Shown in pieces: positions 46,478 through 57,905 of a stretch of DNA of 64,000 nt (its first letter is position 1; each line of letters opens with the position of its first letter). The notes beneath the pieces were generated by a model. That model ran no database searches. It worked only from the letters and a program-made list of their open reading frames with translations, and had not been told where the DNA came from. The stretch covers positions 1-64,000 of the forward strand of contig NZ_NCXM01000011.1 of NCBI RefSeq assembly GCF_002104765.1. The letters are read 5' to 3'. A program made the position numbers and the translations under genes. The DNA is from Mycolicibacterium vulneris. Its GTDB lineage: Bacteria; Actinomycetota; Actinomycetes; Mycobacteriales; Mycobacteriaceae.

Positions 46478-47659
46478 CTATCGGGAGGGTTGGCAAACGA
46501 ACGCCATCGCCCGGCCGGCGCTGCCCGCACCGATGCGGGCGATGACTACCGACAGCGATCGGCTCCCGCGCAATCGCATCCGTTTGCGCAGCGCGTCCGG
46601 GTCCACCCGCACCCCGCGGACCAGGATCTCCAGCGAACCGCAGTCCAGTGCCGACAGGGCCTGGCGAAGCCGGCGTTCGTCGAAGACCAGCTGCTCGAGC
46701 ACCTCGAACCCGCGGTCCGCCGCGGGCAGCCGATCGCCGGAGAGGTAGGCGATGTCGGGATCGAGCTGCCACAGCCCGTACCGCGCGCCGTACTGGCGCA
46801 CCAGCCCTGCCCGCACCACCGCACCGTCCGGGTCGACGATCCAGCGTCCGACCGGCCGCACCGGGCAGTCGTCGGGGTCGTCGTCGGTGAGCTGCTCACC
46901 GCGATCCAGCAGGCTCGCCCGCCGGCCCACGCCGGGCCGGGCCAGTCCCGCCGACCACAGGCAGGCTTCCCGGACGGAGCCGCGATACGACGTCACCTCG
47001 ATCTCCCCGTCGAAGCCCAGGCGTCGCACCTCATTGAAATCGATTCCGGGAGCGCACTTTACGACGAATTCCCGGTCGTGGTAGGCGTCGAGCAGCGAGC
47101 CCAGGGCGGGCCGGTAGTCGTCGATGCGCAATCGCCGCCGACCCTCAACGCGCCGCGCCGGGTCGACGACGAGCACGGCGTCGCGGGTGACCGGGCGCAG
47201 CGCGTCGGCGCGGCAGATCCAGGCCGACTCCTGCACGTTGTGGCGCGCCATCGCCAGCCGCACCGGATCGATATCGCTGCCCAGCGCGGCGATCCCGCAG
47301 GCGCTCAGCGCGGCGAGTTCGGTGCCGATCGAACAGGTCGCGTCGTGCACCACGACGCCGCCGTCCCCGGCCAGCCGCCTGGCCCGGTGCAACGCCACCG
47401 GCGCCGCGGTGGCCTGCTGCAGCGCCTCGTCGGTGAAGAGCCAATCCGACACTCCGAGCTCGCCCAGTTTTTCCAAGGCGCGGCGGCGCAACAACACCGT
47501 CTCCACCAACACCGCGGCCCGGTCACCGAATTGGGCGCGCACCGCGGCGACATCGGCGACCAGGGAGGCGTCGGTCAGTTCGAGTTCGGCGACCGCCTCC
47601 AGCGCCGCGGCACCCGCGTGCGACCGCAGATAGCCGACGTCGTCCGTGCTAAACCTGAT
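46478..47659 (-). CDS. THUMP-like/SAM methyltransferase (Rv3037c homologue), possible ATC start
   Basis: The SAM-binding part reads VVVHDATCSIGTELAALSACGIAALGSDIDPVRLAMARHN, followed by LVVDPARR; the C-terminal ~80 residues are a THUMP-like domain (RGVRVDPDALRKRMRLRG). It may modify RNA. The first ATG/GTG/TTG in frame is GTG 47542, but the protein similarity clearly extends upstream (FSTDDVGYLRSHAGAAALEA and more). The stretch is preceded by a strong GAGGAGGAG ribosome site whose properly spaced codon, at 47659, is ATC. I give the longer frame (393 residues); the start needs experiment. Its 5' end is 64 bp from the next gene. Confidence 0.8.
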   Translation of the reverse strand: MRFSTDDVGYLRSHAGAAALEAVAELELTDASLVADVAAVRAQFGDRAAVLVETVLLRRRALEKLGELGVSDWLFTDEALQQATAAPVALHRARRLAGDGGVVVHDATCSIGTELAALSACGIAALGSDIDPVRLAMARHNVQESAWICRADALRPVTRDAVLVVDPARRVEGRRRLRIDDYRPALGSLLDAYHDREFVVKCAPGIDFNEVRRLGFDGEIEVTSYRGSVREACLWSAGLARPGVGRRASLLDRGEQLTDDDPDDCPVRPVGRWIVDPDGAVVRAGLVRQYGARYGLWQLDPDIAYLSGDRLPAADRGFEVLEQLVFDERRLRQALSALDCGSLEILVRGVRVDPDALRKRMRLRGSRSLSVVIARIGAGSAGRAMAFVCQPSR

Positions 47660-47723
47660 TGCCGGCTCCTCCTCACGCCGTGCGCGTCCCGCATCGTCGC
47701 CGGGCTGAAGCGCAGCCCAACGC

Positions 47724-48695
47724 TCAGGAGGGTTTGACCCCGGTCACCATCACGTTGTAGAACCAGCCCTTCGGGACCACGCGACGCCACACGTTGGCGT
47801 CCACCCAGCTCAGCGTCTTCCAGCCGGTGAAGGCGAATTTCGCCCAGCCCCAGCCCAACCGCCCCGGCGGCACCGACGCCTCGAAGGTGCGCACCGGCCA
47901 GCCGAACATCGCGGCGGTGAACTCTTCGCTGACGGTCCGCACCTCGGTGGCGCCGGCGCTGGCGGCCATCCGCTCCAGGTCACCCGGGGTGAACGTGTGC
48001 AGGTCGACGATCGCCTCGAGCGCGGCGGCCCGGGAGGATTCGTCCAGCTCGGCCTGCGGGCGCCGCCAGCTCCCCAGGCCGGGCAGCTTGGTGACGTTGG
48101 TGGCGATCCGCCAGGTCAGGGTCGACAGCTCGCGGGCGTAGACGTCGCCGGCGCTGGTCGGCTCGCCGGCGAAGACGAACCGGCCACCCGGGCGCAGCAC
48201 CCGGATCACCTCGCGCAGCGACAGCTCCACATCGGGGATGTGGTGCAGCACCGCGTGCCCGACGACCAGGTCGAAGGTGTTGTCCTCGTACGGGATGCCC
48301 TCGGCGTCGGCGACGCGGCCGTCGATGTCGAGGCCCAGCGACTGGCCGTTGCGGGTGGCGACCTTGACCATGCCCGGCGACAGGTCGGTCACCGATCCCC
48401 GCCGGGCGACGCCGGACTGGATCAGGTTGAGCAGGAAAAACCCTGTGCCGCAGCCTAATTCGAGGGCCCGGTCGTAGGGCAGCTCGCGCAGCACCTCGTC
48501 GGGCACGATGGCGTCGAAGCGACCGCGGGCGTAGTCGATGCAGCGCTGGTCATAGGAGATCGACCACTTGTCGTCGTACGTCTCGGCTTCCCAGTCGTGG
48601 TAGAGCACCTGGGCCAGCTTGCTGTCGTGCCGGGCGGCTTCCACCTGCTCGGCGGTGGCGTGAGGCGTCGGAACGGCGTCGGTCGAACTGGTCAT
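47724..48695 (-). CDS. SAM-dependent methyltransferase (Rv3038c homologue)
   Basis: A 323-residue class I methyltransferase. Motif I is ALELGCGTGFFLLNLIQSG (about 78-96), then GSVTDLSPGMVKVA, DLVVGHAVLHHIPDVELSLREVIRVLRPGGRFVFAGEPTS. The C-terminal ~110 residues are family-specific. Substrate unknown. ATG 48695 begins MTSSTDAVP. It is 10 bp from the end of echA on the same strand, within a run of five genes read together (ABC ATPase, Nudix, EchA, this gene, THUMP-like). Confidence 0.88.
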   Translation of the reverse strand: MTSSTDAVPTPHATAEQVEAARHDSKLAQVLYHDWEAETYDDKWSISYDQRCIDYARGRFDAIVPDEVLRELPYDRALELGCGTGFFLLNLIQSGVARRGSVTDLSPGMVKVATRNGQSLGLDIDGRVADAEGIPYEDNTFDLVVGHAVLHHIPDVELSLREVIRVLRPGGRFVFAGEPTSAGDVYARELSTLTWRIATNVTKLPGLGSWRRPQAELDESSRAAALEAIVDLHTFTPGDLERMAASAGATEVRTVSEEFTAAMFGWPVRTFEASVPPGRLGWGWAKFAFTGWKTLSWVDANVWRRVVPKGWFYNVMVTGVKPS

Positions 48696-48705
48696 GCAGG
48701 GCAGC

Positions 48706-49470
48706 CTAACGGCCGCCGGGATCCGCCATATCACCACCGCCCTGACCAGCGGTGAATACCTCGACGTAGCGGCGGCGTTCGGCGGCGAGCCGCTCGGGGA
48801 GTTGCAGATCGAACACGTCGTTGATCCCGGCTTTGGCGGCGGCCAGCGCGAGCGGCGGCCCGTCGAGGAAGCGGCGCGCCCACCTGGCGGCGGCGTCGTA
48901 GACGTCGTCGGGGGCCACCATGTCGTCGATGAGACCCAGCGCCAGGGCCTCCTCGGCGTCGAAGAAGCGGCCGCTGAATACCAGCTCCTTGGCCTTGCTC
49001 GCGCCGGCCACCCGGGTCAGGCGGGCCATCGCGTCGCCGCCGGGCACCAGGCCGGCCAGGATCTCGGTCGCGCCGAACTTCACGTTGTCGCCGCTGACCC
49101 GCCAGTCGGCGGCCAGGGCCAGGGTGAGCCCGGCGCCCAGCGCGTAGCCGGTGATCGCGGCGACAGTCGGCTTGGGGATCGTGGCCACGGCGTCGACGGC
49201 CTCCTGCCGCACCCGCGCCAGGCTTTCGACCTCGGAGCCCCGCAGCGTCCGCAGCTCGGGTATGTCGTCGCCCGCGGAGAAGATCTCGTGGCCGCCGAAC
49301 AGGATCACCACGGCCACGTCGTCGCGCCTGCCCAATTCCTCGGCCGCCGCGATGACCTCCCGGTAGACCTGGCGAGTCATCGCGTTGGTAGGTGGGCGCG
49401 ACAGCAGCAACATGGCCAGCCCGGCGTCCTGCGAGCCGTCGCTGACCACGACGCTGACGAACTCGCTCAA
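48706..49470 (-). CDS. echA17: Enoyl-CoA hydratase/isomerase (EchA17-like)
   Basis: A 254-residue crotonase-fold protein, homologous to Rv3039c. Oxyanion-hole segments are [17 protein letters not shown] and [36 protein letters not shown] follows. It probably hydrates enoyl-CoA in fatty-acid breakdown. The second catalytic Glu of true hydratases is not evident in GLVPGGD, so isomerase or another CoA chemistry is possible. It starts with TTG at 49470 (TTGA overlap with the Nudix stop), which gives the expected length. Confidence 0.88.
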   Translation of the reverse strand: MSEFVSVVVSDGSQDAGLAMLLLSRPPTNAMTRQVYREVIAAAEELGRRDDVAVVILFGGHEIFSAGDDIPELRTLRGSEVESLARVRQEAVDAVATIPKPTVAAITGYALGAGLTLALAADWRVSGDNVKFGATEILAGLVPGGDAMARLTRVAGASKAKELVFSGRFFDAEEALALGLIDDMVAPDDVYDAAARWARRFLDGPPLALAAAKAGINDVFDLQLPERLAAERRRYVEVFTAGQGGGDMADPGGR

Positions 49471-50285
49471 TGCGGCCACCCCAGGCCGCCCGCTTCCCGC
49501 GCCTGGTGGTAGCGGTCGGAATCGAAGAACTCGAACACCCAGTTGTCGCCCCGGATCTCCAGGTGCGGTTGCACCGGCACGATCTGGCGTTCGACGGCCA
49601 GCACCTCGGCCACGGTCCGCCCGGCCAGGGAGTCCAGCTGCGTCCACGTCGGCGGCAGCAGGAAGCAGCGTCCGGCTTCGAACTCGTCGATCGCGGCCCG
49701 GGGTGCCATCCAGCCGGCGAGGTCGGATTCGGTGTTCTCGCCGTCGGCGCGCTGCCCCTGCGGCAGCGCGCCCACGAAGAAATAGGTGTCGTAGCGGCGG
49801 GTGCGCTCGGCCTCCGGGGTGACCCAGTTGGCCCACGGCCGCAGCAGGTCGGACCGCAGCACCAGGTTTTCCTGGCGCAGGAAGTCGGCGAAGGACAGCG
49901 ACCGTTCGGCCAGCGCCCGTCGGGCCTCGCCGTACACCGTGGCGTCGCCGACGATGCCGTCCGGGTCGTCCGCCGGCCCGGCGAACAGCACCCCCGACTC
50001 CTCGAACGTCTCGCGGGCAGCGGCGCACACCAGCGCCTCGGCCAGGTCGGGATCGATGCCGAACCGCTGCGCCCACCACTGCGGCGGCGGACCGGCCCAC
50101 GCGATGTCGGCGTTGCGGTCGCGGTCGTCGACACCGCCACCGGGGAACACCACAGTGCCCGCGGCGAACTCCATTTGGGCGTGCCTGCGCATCAGGAAGA
50201 CCGCGATGCCGCCCGGGTCGTCGCGGACCAGCATCACGGTGGCGGCCGGCCGTGCGACCAGCGGGGGTTCGTCGGTTGACGTCAT
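49467..50285 (-). CDS. Nudix hydrolase-like protein (Rv3040c homologue)
   Basis: A 272-residue protein with a split Nudix box. [14 protein letters not shown] forms the first part; after an insertion of about 35 residues the helix [20 protein letters not shown] supplies the RExxEE metal-binding acids. This arrangement is that of the NUDT7/NUDT19-like acyl-CoA or CoA pyrophosphatases. It overlaps echA (4 bp) and the ABC ATPase (4 bp), so CoA metabolism is a sensible guess. Substrate not proven. Confidence 0.88.
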   Translation of the reverse strand: MTSTDEPPLVARPAATVMLVRDDPGGIAVFLMRRHAQMEFAAGTVVFPGGGVDDRDRNADIAWAGPPPQWWAQRFGIDPDLAEALVCAAARETFEESGVLFAGPADDPDGIVGDATVYGEARRALAERSLSFADFLRQENLVLRSDLLRPWANWVTPEAERTRRYDTYFFVGALPQGQRADGENTESDLAGWMAPRAAIDEFEAGRCFLLPPTWTQLDSLAGRTVAEVLAVERQIVPVQPHLEIRGDNWVFEFFDSDRYHQAREAGGLGWPH

Positions 50286-51157
50286 AACGGCCTCCGGTGG
50301 GCTGCGCGGGTGCGGACTCGCCGCGCGAAATAGCGTCCGTCGACGACGTCGAGGGCGATCGCTTGGCCGAACGCGGTGGACAGGTTCTCAGCGGTCAGCA
50401 CGTCGGTCAGCAATCCCGCGGCGACCACCTCGGCCTCCGAGAGCAGCATGCAGTGGCTGAAGCCGGGCGGGATCTCCTCGACGTGGTGGGTGACCAGCAC
50501 CAGGGCCGGCGCGTCGGGGTCGGCGGCCAGGTCGGCCAGCCGGGCGACCAGTTCCTCCCGGCCGCCCAGATCCAGTCCGGCGGCGGGCTCGTCGAGCAGC
50601 AGCAGCTCGGGGTCGGTCATCAGCGCGCGGGCAATCAGCACCCGCTTGCGCTCGCCCTCGGACAGCGTGCCGTAGGTGCGCTCCGCGAGGTGCTCGGCGC
50701 CCAGGCTCTCCAGCATGTCGATGGCCCGTTGGTAGTCGACGGCCTCGTAGCGCTCCCGCCACCGGCCCAGCACCGCGTAGCCGGCAGAGACGACGAGATC
50801 GCGCACCACCTCGTCGGTGGGTATCCGTTGGGCCAAAGCCGAGGAGCTGAGCCCGATCCGGGCCCGCAACTCGGTGACATCGACGCGGCCCAGCCGCTCG
50901 CCGAGCACGAAAGCGATGCCGGACGAGGGATGTTCGGCCGCCGCGGCGATCCGCAACAGCGAGGTCTTGCCGGCACCGTTGGGTCCAACGATCACCCAGC
51001 GTTCGTCGAGTTCGACCGCCCAATCCAGCGGCCCGACCAAGACGTTGCCGCCGCGCCGCAGCGACACCTGCCTGAAGTCGAGCAGCAGATCCGGGTCGGC
51101 TGACTCGCTAGTCTGGTCGGTTCTACCCTCGGATTCTCTCGAATCCTCGGGCTTCAC
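50282..51157 (-). CDS. ABC transporter ATP-binding protein (Rv3041c homologue)
   Basis: A 291-residue ATPase with Walker [11 protein letters not shown]-loop region [14 protein letters not shown], signature LSEGERKRV, Walker [13 protein letters not shown] and H-loop LVTHHVEE. No permease gene lies nearby. It resembles the ModF/YbbA-type orphan ATPases and may act with a distant membrane partner or in a non-transport role. GTG 51157 follows CGGAAGCCGGAG; the first ~25 residues are acidic and Ser-rich. It overlaps the Nudix gene by ATGA. Confidence 0.88.
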   Translation of the reverse strand: MKPEDSRESEGRTDQTSESADPDLLLDFRQVSLRRGGNVLVGPLDWAVELDERWVIVGPNGAGKTSLLRIAAAAEHPSSGIAFVLGERLGRVDVTELRARIGLSSSALAQRIPTDEVVRDLVVSAGYAVLGRWRERYEAVDYQRAIDMLESLGAEHLAERTYGTLSEGERKRVLIARALMTDPELLLLDEPAAGLDLGGREELVARLADLAADPDAPALVLVTHHVEEIPPGFSHCMLLSEAEVVAAGLLTDVLTAENLSTAFGQAIALDVVDGRYFARRVRTRAAHRRPL

Positions 51158-51240
51158 CTCCGGCTTCCGTTTTCGGGCACCCGACCATCGTGCCGTACCG
51201 CGGCGCTCGAATACCTGTCGGGTCGCCGCGCTTGCGAGCG

Positions 51241-52494
<1,254 letters not shown>

Positions 52495-54255
52495 TTACTG
52501 CTCAGGAGTCGAGCGATCGGGTTCGGTTCGCGGACCGAAGCCCTTCGGCGACTCGAGAGCCGTGGCGTGGCGGCCCACATGCGCCTCGGCGCGGAGCCGC
52601 TCCACCATGTGCGGGTAGTGCAGTTCGAATGCCGGGCGCTCCGAACGGATTCGGGGCAGCTCGGTGAAGTTGTGCCGCGGCGGCGGGCAGCTGGTGGCCC
52701 ATTCCAGGGAGTTGCCGTAGCCCCACGGGTCGTCGACCGTGACGACCTCGCCGTACCGCCAGCTCTTGAAGACGTTCCAGACGAACGGGAACATCGACGC
52801 GCCCAGGATGAAGGCGCCCACCGTCGAGGCGACGTTGTAGGGCTGGAAGCCGTCGCTGGGCAGGTAGTCCGCGTAGCGGCGCGGCATGCCCAGGTCGCCC
52901 AGCCAGTGCTGCACCAGGAAGGTGGTGTGGAACCCGATGAACGTCAGCCAGAAGTGCAGCTTGCCCAGCCGCTCGTCGAGCAGCCGGCCGGTCATCTTCG
53001 GGAACCAGAAGTACACACCGCCGAAGGTGGCGAACACGATGGTGCCGAACAGCACGTAGTGGAAATGCGCGACCACGAAGTAGCTGTCGGTGACGTGGAA
53101 GTCCAGCGGCGGGCTGGCCAGCATCACGCCGGTCAGACCACCCAGTAGGAAGGTGATCAGGAAGCCGACGCAGAACAGCATCGGCGTCTCAAAGGTGATC
53201 TGCCCCTTCCACATCGTGCCGATCCAGTTGAAGAATTTGATCCCGGTGGGCACCGCGATCAGGTACGTCATGAACGAAAAGAACGGCAGCAGAACGGCTC
53301 CGGTGGCGAACATGTGGTGCGCCCACACGGCGACCGACAGAGCCGCGATCGACAGGGTCGCGTAAACCAGCGTGGTGTAACCGAAGACCGGCTTGCGCGA
53401 GAACACCGGGATGATCTCGGTGATGATGCCGAAGAACGGCAACGCGATGATGTACACCTCGGGATGGCCGAAGAACCAGAACAGGTGTTGCCACAACAAG
53501 ACTCCGCCGTTGGCGGCGTCGTAGACGTGAGCGCCCAGATGTCGGTCGGCGGCCAGCCCGAACAGCGCCGCGGTCAGGATCGGGAACGCGATCAGGATCA
53601 GGATCGAGGTCACCAGGATGTTCCAGGTGAAGATCGGCATCCGGAACATGGTCATGCCGGGCGCGCGCATGCACACCACGGTGGTGATCATGTTGACCGC
53701 ACCCAGGATGGTGCCCAGACCGGCGACGATCAGGCCGGTGATCCACAGGTCTCCCCCGGCGCCGGGTGAGTGCACGGCGTCAGAGAGCGGCGTGTAAGCG
53801 GTCCAGCCGAAGTCGGCGGCCCCGCCCGGGACGATGAAGCCGGACGCAACGATCAGGCCGCCGAACAGGAACAGCCAGAACGAGAAGGCGTTCAGCCGCG
53901 GGAAGGCGACGTCGGGGGCGCCGATCTGCAGCGGCAGCACCAGGTTGGCGAAACCGAACACCACCGGGGTGGCGTACAGCAGCAGCATGATCGTGCCGTG
54001 CATGGTGAACAGCTGGTTGAACTGCTCGTTCGACAGGAACTGCAGCCCAGGAGCGGCCAGCTCGGTGCGCATCAGCAACGCCATCAGCCCGCCCATGAAG
54101 AAGAAGACGAAGCAGGTGACGGTGTACATGATGCCGATCATCTTGTGATCGGTCGTGGTGATCAGTTTGTAGACGAGGTTCCCTTTGGGGCCCATGCGGT
54201 CCGGGTACGGACGAACGGCCTCGAGTTCTCCCAAGGGGGGCGCTTCGGCTGTCAA
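52495..54255 (-). CDS. ctaD: Cytochrome c oxidase subunit I
   Basis: The heme-copper core of the aa3 terminal oxidase (part of the bcc-aa3 supercomplex). The 586-residue, 12-helix protein contains the low-spin heme ligand region [28 protein letters not shown], the CuB ligands in [18 protein letters not shown] and [10 protein letters not shown], and the heme a3 ligand in [16 protein letters not shown] choose TTG 54255 ([13 protein letters not shown]), preceded by GGAG; TTG 54267 is also in frame. Other oxidase subunits are not in the window, as in H37Rv. Confidence 0.95.
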   Translation of the reverse strand: MTAEAPPLGELEAVRPYPDRMGPKGNLVYKLITTTDHKMIGIMYTVTCFVFFFMGGLMALLMRTELAAPGLQFLSNEQFNQLFTMHGTIMLLLYATPVVFGFANLVLPLQIGAPDVAFPRLNAFSFWLFLFGGLIVASGFIVPGGAADFGWTAYTPLSDAVHSPGAGGDLWITGLIVAGLGTILGAVNMITTVVCMRAPGMTMFRMPIFTWNILVTSILILIAFPILTAALFGLAADRHLGAHVYDAANGGVLLWQHLFWFFGHPEVYIIALPFFGIITEIIPVFSRKPVFGYTTLVYATLSIAALSVAVWAHHMFATGAVLLPFFSFMTYLIAVPTGIKFFNWIGTMWKGQITFETPMLFCVGFLITFLLGGLTGVMLASPPLDFHVTDSYFVVAHFHYVLFGTIVFATFGGVYFWFPKMTGRLLDERLGKLHFWLTFIGFHTTFLVQHWLGDLGMPRRYADYLPSDGFQPYNVASTVGAFILGASMFPFVWNVFKSWRYGEVVTVDDPWGYGNSLEWATSCPPPRHNFTELPRIRSERPAFELHYPHMVERLRAEAHVGRHATALESPKGFGPRTEPDRSTPEQ

Positions 54256-54417
54256 CAGCTTCTCCAAACATCCAGATCGGACACCGGCCCAAATTCGGTA
54301 TTGAGACGAATCTTAGCCGTCGTTCATGGCGACGTCAGGGCTGGTCCTACAAACTGTCGTAAATGGCTCACCGGTGCGGCGCGTCCGTCGGCGGGGCGGC
54401 GCCACGCTGGCCGAATG

Positions 54418-54462
54418 GTGGCGATCCGCTTCGCCCGGCTCCGCCGCGCTCGCGATCGCCAC
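54418..54462. repeat. 45-bp hairpin-forming interspersed repeat, copy 2
   Basis: Perfect 9-bp ends GTGGCGATC / GATCGCCAC bracket CGCTTCGCCCGGCTCC and related bases. It is in the 220-bp gap between divergent ctaD and fecB, close to the fecB promoter. Outer flanks repeat GCTGGCCGAATG / GCTGGCCGGATG. See copy 1 at 45679. Confidence 0.65.
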
Positions 54463-54488
54463 GCTGGCCGGATGTTAGCGTCTGACGC

Positions 54489-55595
54489 GTGTTGTTCGGC
54501 GTGATCAGGCCCGGCCGGCTGGCCGCGGCGACCGCGGTGACGGCGACGCTCGTCGTGGCGTCCAGCGGCTGCGGATCCGACGAGCCCGCCGGCCAGACGC
54601 CGGTCCGTTCCCTGGTCACCCCGACGACCCAGATCGCCGGCGCCGGCGTGCTCGGAAACGACCGCCGGCCCGACGACTCGTGCGCACGCGACGCCGCCGA
54701 GGCCGATGCGGGTTCGACGAAACGGCAAGTCCACAACGCCGCGGGCGTCAACCCGGACGTCGTGCAGGTGCCCGCCGACCCGCAGCGCATCGTGGTGCTC
54801 TCCGGCGACCAGCTCGACACGCTGTGCGCGCTGGGCCTGCAGTCGCGGGTGGTCGGCGCGGCGTTGCCGGACGGGTCCTCGAGTCAGCCCGCCTACCTGG
54901 GTGGCGCGGTGCACGGCCTGCCCGGGGTCGGCACCCGCTCGCACCCCGACCTGAAGGCGATCGCGAACGCCCACCCCGACCTGATCCTGGGGTCGCAGGG
55001 GTTGACGCCGACGCTGTATCCGCAGCTGACCGCGATCGCCCCGACGGTGTTCACGGCCGCACCGGGCGCGGCGTGGCAGGACAACCTGCGCGGCGTGGGC
55101 GCGGCCACCGGCCGCACCGCCGCGGTGGACGGGTTGATCAGCGGCTTTTCCCAGCGAACGACCGACATCGGCGCGCGGCATGATGCCTCGCACTATCAGG
55201 CGTCGATCGTGCAGCTGACGACCGGCACCATCCGGGTGTTCGGCGCCAACAACTTCCCGGCCAGCGTGCTGGGAGCGGTCGGCGTGGACCGGCCGGCGTC
55301 CCAGCGATTCACCGACAAGCCCTACATCGAGATCGCCAGCAGCGACGCGGACCTGGCCAAGAATCCGGACCTGTCGATCGCCGACGCCGACGTGGTGTAC
55401 GTGTCCTGCGCCTCCCCGGCCGCCGCCAACCGGGCCGCCACGATCCTGGACAGCAACCCGTGGCGCAAGCTGTCCGCCAACCGGGACAACCGGGTCTACA
55501 TCGTCAACGACGAGATCTGGCAAACCGGCGAGGGCCTCATCGCGGCCCGCGGCATCGTCGACGACCTGCGCCTGGTGAACGCCCCGATCAACTGA
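54489..55595 (+). CDS. fecB: Iron(III)-siderophore-binding lipoprotein FecB
   Basis: A 368-residue class III periplasmic-binding lipoprotein. Signal peptide with lipobox VASSGC (about 23-28). The two-lobe binding domain reads [47 protein letters not shown] and [24 protein letters not shown]. Homologous to Rv3044, which has been linked to iron-dicitrate/siderophore capture and intrinsic antibiotic resistance. No Fec permease genes are close. GTG 54489 starts the protein. adhC follows after about 120 bp. Confidence 0.92.
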   Translation: MLFGVIRPGRLAAATAVTATLVVASSGCGSDEPAGQTPVRSLVTPTTQIAGAGVLGNDRRPDDSCARDAAEADAGSTKRQVHNAAGVNPDVVQVPADPQRIVVLSGDQLDTLCALGLQSRVVGAALPDGSSSQPAYLGGAVHGLPGVGTRSHPDLKAIANAHPDLILGSQGLTPTLYPQLTAIAPTVFTAAPGAAWQDNLRGVGAATGRTAAVDGLISGFSQRTTDIGARHDASHYQASIVQLTTGTIRVFGANNFPASVLGAVGVDRPASQRFTDKPYIEIASSDADLAKNPDLSIADADVVYVSCASPAAANRAATILDSNPWRKLSANRDNRVYIVNDEIWQTGEGLIAARGIVDDLRLVNAPIN

Positions 55596-55714
55596 CGGCG
55601 GTCCGGCAAAAACGCATCCATCGTCATAACGTGATGTTCGCCCCGTCCGATGGCGAAAGAACTTTTACCTTAGCTAAACTTCTTGACGACGCATCGAATC
55701 GAAGAGGGATCCTC

Positions 55715-56755
55715 ATGAGCACAGTTTCGGCGTACGCGGCCACCTCGCCGACGGCACCGCTGACCAAGACCACCATCGAGCGGCGCGACCCGGGTCCGCA
55801 TGACGTGGCGATCGACATCAAGTTCGCCGGAATCTGCCACTCCGACATCCACACCGCCAAAGGCGAATGGGGCACACCGGATTACCCGCTGGTCGTGGGC
55901 CACGAGATCGCCGGCGTCGTGACCGCCGTCGGGTCCGAGGTCACCAAGCACAAGGTGGGCGACCACGTCGGCGTCGGTTGCATGGTGAACTCCTGCGGCC
56001 AGTGCAACAGCTGTAAGGCCGGCCTCGAGCAGTACTGCAGCCGGGGCACCACCTTCACCTACAACGCCACCGACCTGGACGGCACGACGACGCAGGGCGG
56101 CTACAGCCAGGCGATCGTCGTCGACGAGAACTTCGTCCTGCGCATCCCGGACTCGCTGCCGCTGGACAAGGCGGCGCCGCTGCTGTGCGCGGGCATCACC
56201 CTGTTCTCGCCGCTGCGGCACTGGAAGGCCGGCAAGGACACCCGCCTGGCGATCATCGGCTTGGGCGGTTTGGGCCACATGGGCGTGAAGCTCGGTGCGG
56301 CGATGGGCGCCGAGGTGACGGTGCTGTCGCAGTCACTGAAGAAGATGGAAGACGGACTGCGACTGGGCGCCAAGCACTACTACGCCACCGCCGAGCGCGA
56401 GACCTTCAAGAAGCTGCGCAACAGCTTCGACCTGATCCTCAACACCGTCTCGGCGAACCTGAACCTCAACGACTATCTGAGCCTGCTCGACGTCGACGGC
56501 ACGCTGGTCGAGTTGGGCATTCCTGAGCACCCCATGGAGGTGGGGGCGTTCTCGCTGGCGCTGGCGCGCCGCAGCCTGTCCGGGTCAAACATCGGCGGCA
56601 TCGCCGAGACCCAGGAGGTGCTGGACTTCTGCGCCGAGCACAACGTGACGCCTGAAATCGAGCTCATCGAGCCCGACTACATCAACGAGGCCTACGAGCG
56701 CGTCCTGGCCAGCGACGTGCGCTACCGCTTCGTCATCGACATCTCGAAGCTGTAG
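55715..56755 (+). CDS. adhC: NADP-dependent alcohol dehydrogenase AdhC
   Basis: A 346-residue zinc-dependent medium-chain dehydrogenase of the cinnamyl-alcohol/YahK group. Catalytic zinc ligands lie in [14 protein letters not shown] and VVGHEIAG. The structural zinc Cys are in [17 protein letters not shown], and the dinucleotide loop is [19 protein letters not shown]. It reduces aldehydes with NADPH. ATG 55715 follows AGAGGGATCCTC. The end lies inside a symmetrical hairpin shared with the next, convergent gene. Confidence 0.95.
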   Translation: MSTVSAYAATSPTAPLTKTTIERRDPGPHDVAIDIKFAGICHSDIHTAKGEWGTPDYPLVVGHEIAGVVTAVGSEVTKHKVGDHVGVGCMVNSCGQCNSCKAGLEQYCSRGTTFTYNATDLDGTTTQGGYSQAIVVDENFVLRIPDSLPLDKAAPLLCAGITLFSPLRHWKAGKDTRLAIIGLGGLGHMGVKLGAAMGAEVTVLSQSLKKMEDGLRLGAKHYYATAERETFKKLRNSFDLILNTVSANLNLNDYLSLLDVDGTLVELGIPEHPMEVGAFSLALARRSLSGSNIGGIAETQEVLDFCAEHNVTPEIELIEPDYINEAYERVLASDVRYRFVIDISKL

Positions 56756-56774
56756 GGCGCCGACGCCCTACAGC
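56749..56774. terminator. Bidirectional terminator hairpin spanning two stop codons
   Basis: Perfect 11-bp stem GCTGTAGGGCG / CGCCCTACAGC with loop CCGA. Each arm contains the TAG stop of one of the convergent genes (adhC and the DUF3349 gene). There is no U-tract, as is common in mycobacteria. Confidence 0.75.
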
Positions 56775-57193
56775 GCTGCGCCCCGAGCGCTTTTCGATAC
56801 CGCGCTGCGCGCGGCGATCTCCGCGGCCTCTCCCCACTCGTCGCCGGGGATGACCTCGCTGACGTCGATGCCGGCCAGCGGCCACCCGACGGCGGCCAGG
56901 GTGGCGGCCACCCGGATGATGTTCTCCGGCCCGGCGTCGTAGTGCGTCATGTCGGAGATGAAGTGGGCGATCTCGTCACGGTCGATCACACCGTCAGCGA
57001 TTGCCGGGGATCCGTCCGCGGTGATGTTGCGCACCACCTCGGCGATCTGCTCTTCGGTCAACGGCGTGCTGCGCAGCAGCGCCAGCAGCGGCACGCGGTC
57101 GGGCCCGGGGACGCCCTCGGGGTAGCCGGCGCGCAGCCAGCGCAGCACTGAACGGCAGAAGTTGGCGGTGGCAGAGGCGGCGGTATTCGTCAC
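56768..57193 (-). CDS. DUF3349 protein (Rv3046c homologue)
   Basis: A 141-residue small helical protein of the mycobacterial DUF3349 family. Core: SVLRWLRAGYPEGVPGPDRVPLLALLRSTPLTEEQIAEVVRNI, then IDRDEIAHFISDMTHYDAGPENIIRVAATLAAVGWPLAG. It starts at GTG 57193. Function unknown; other members are small cytoplasmic proteins with solved folds but no assigned activity. It is convergent with adhC across the shared terminator. Confidence 0.88.
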   Translation of the reverse strand: MTNTAASATANFCRSVLRWLRAGYPEGVPGPDRVPLLALLRSTPLTEEQIAEVVRNITADGSPAIADGVIDRDEIAHFISDMTHYDAGPENIIRVAATLAAVGWPLAGIDVSEVIPGDEWGEAAEIAARSAVSKSARGAAL

Positions 57194-57637
57194 CCCAACA
57201 GTGTCAGGGCAGCCGTATCACCCGCGCCAGCGGGCGGTCGCGCCGTCCGCACAATTCATACGCCGTTCATGACTCGAACATGTCGATCGCCGAAAAGAAC
57301 GCGGTGACAGGAGTGACGGGTCGATCCATAGCGGCATGCGCGGTCACCATCGATCACCACATCTGACGGCGGTCATGGAACGGCATCCTCGGGGTCGGTG
57401 AGATCGCGGTCGGCGCCTATCAGCACCAACGAGCGAATAGGGTCGCCGGAAACCTCAACATGGTTGCCGGGGGTCTCGGCCTGCGTGCCACCATCGCCGC
57501 GGCGACCGGACAGCTTGAAATTGCCCTTCCCGCAGCAATATTGGGCGGCGCAGCTGTCTGCGTAAACCTCGTGAACCAAACCCGGCACCGACGCCAGAAC
57601 GCATAGTCAGCCCGCCGCTGAATCGGCTGCAGGCGAC
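57194..57637. other. Stretch with no confident gene, possible decayed frames
   Basis: Two weak candidates overlap on opposite strands. The minus-strand frame 57373-57588 (GTG start) encodes 71 residues with three Cys. The plus-strand frame 57367-57606 has no start codon but a membrane-like composition (GILGVGEIAVGAYQHQ, VAGGLGLRATIAAATGQLEI, LPAAILGGAAVCVNLV). The plus frame looks more like a degraded membrane-protein gene. Neither is listed as a gene. Confidence 0.4.
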
Positions 57638-57775
57638 TCACTCACCCGCAGGCGGGGCATCGCTTCCCGGGGATCGGGTGGGCTCCGCGGAGTCGGCGTC
57701 GGAGCCGCCTTCGTCCTCGGTGGCTTGTGGGGGCTGATCGTCGCCTTCCGGCGCTGGTTGTTCGGCGGTGGTCAC
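57638..57775 (-). CDS. Small acidic, disordered protein (45 residues)
   Basis: GTG 57775 is preceded by a strong ribosome site GGAGGGGAG. The 45-residue product starts VTTAEQPAPEGDDQPPQ and ends SDAPPAGE. It is rich in Pro, Asp, Glu, Ala and Ser, has no aromatic residues apart from none visible, and must be unstructured. Too short for usual gene callers. Function unknown. It sits just outside the distal copy of the nrdF 3' end, so it belongs to the host side of the putative insertion. Confidence 0.55.
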   Translation of the reverse strand: MTTAEQPAPEGDDQPPQATEDEGGSDADSAEPTRSPGSDAPPAGE

Positions 57776-57848
57776 GCGCTCTCCCCTCCAGGTACTGAGT
57801 TCGCGTGCCAGATACCCGGGTTACCCGCGTGGGAAACGGCGGGCGTTC

Positions 57849-57905
57849 GAAGTCCCAGTCCTCGTCCTCGGTGACGACGGCCTTGCCGATCACGCACGAC
57901 GAGCC
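57849..57905. repeat. Distal copy of the nrdF 3' end (att-like direct repeat, left)
   Basis: 57 bp identical, except for one base (C for T at 57895), to 58611-58667, the last codons of nrdF. In this copy the frame does not meet the nrdF stop but runs on (DEDWDF then ERPPFPT). It is a direct repeat, as expected for att sites made by integration into the 3' end of a gene. Confidence 0.85.

Noticed and set aside
55670..55677. TTAGCTAA upstream of adhC as an IdeR iron box
   Set aside because: Only the 8-bp core is symmetrical; the outer bases do not fit the 19-bp TTAGGTTAG.CTAACCTAA consensus. fecB lies before it, so the idea is tempting, but the match is too weak.
57367..57606. Plus-strand membrane-like open frame as an intact gene
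   Set aside because: No ATG, GTG or TTG start near its 5' end and no ribosome site; at most a decayed gene.
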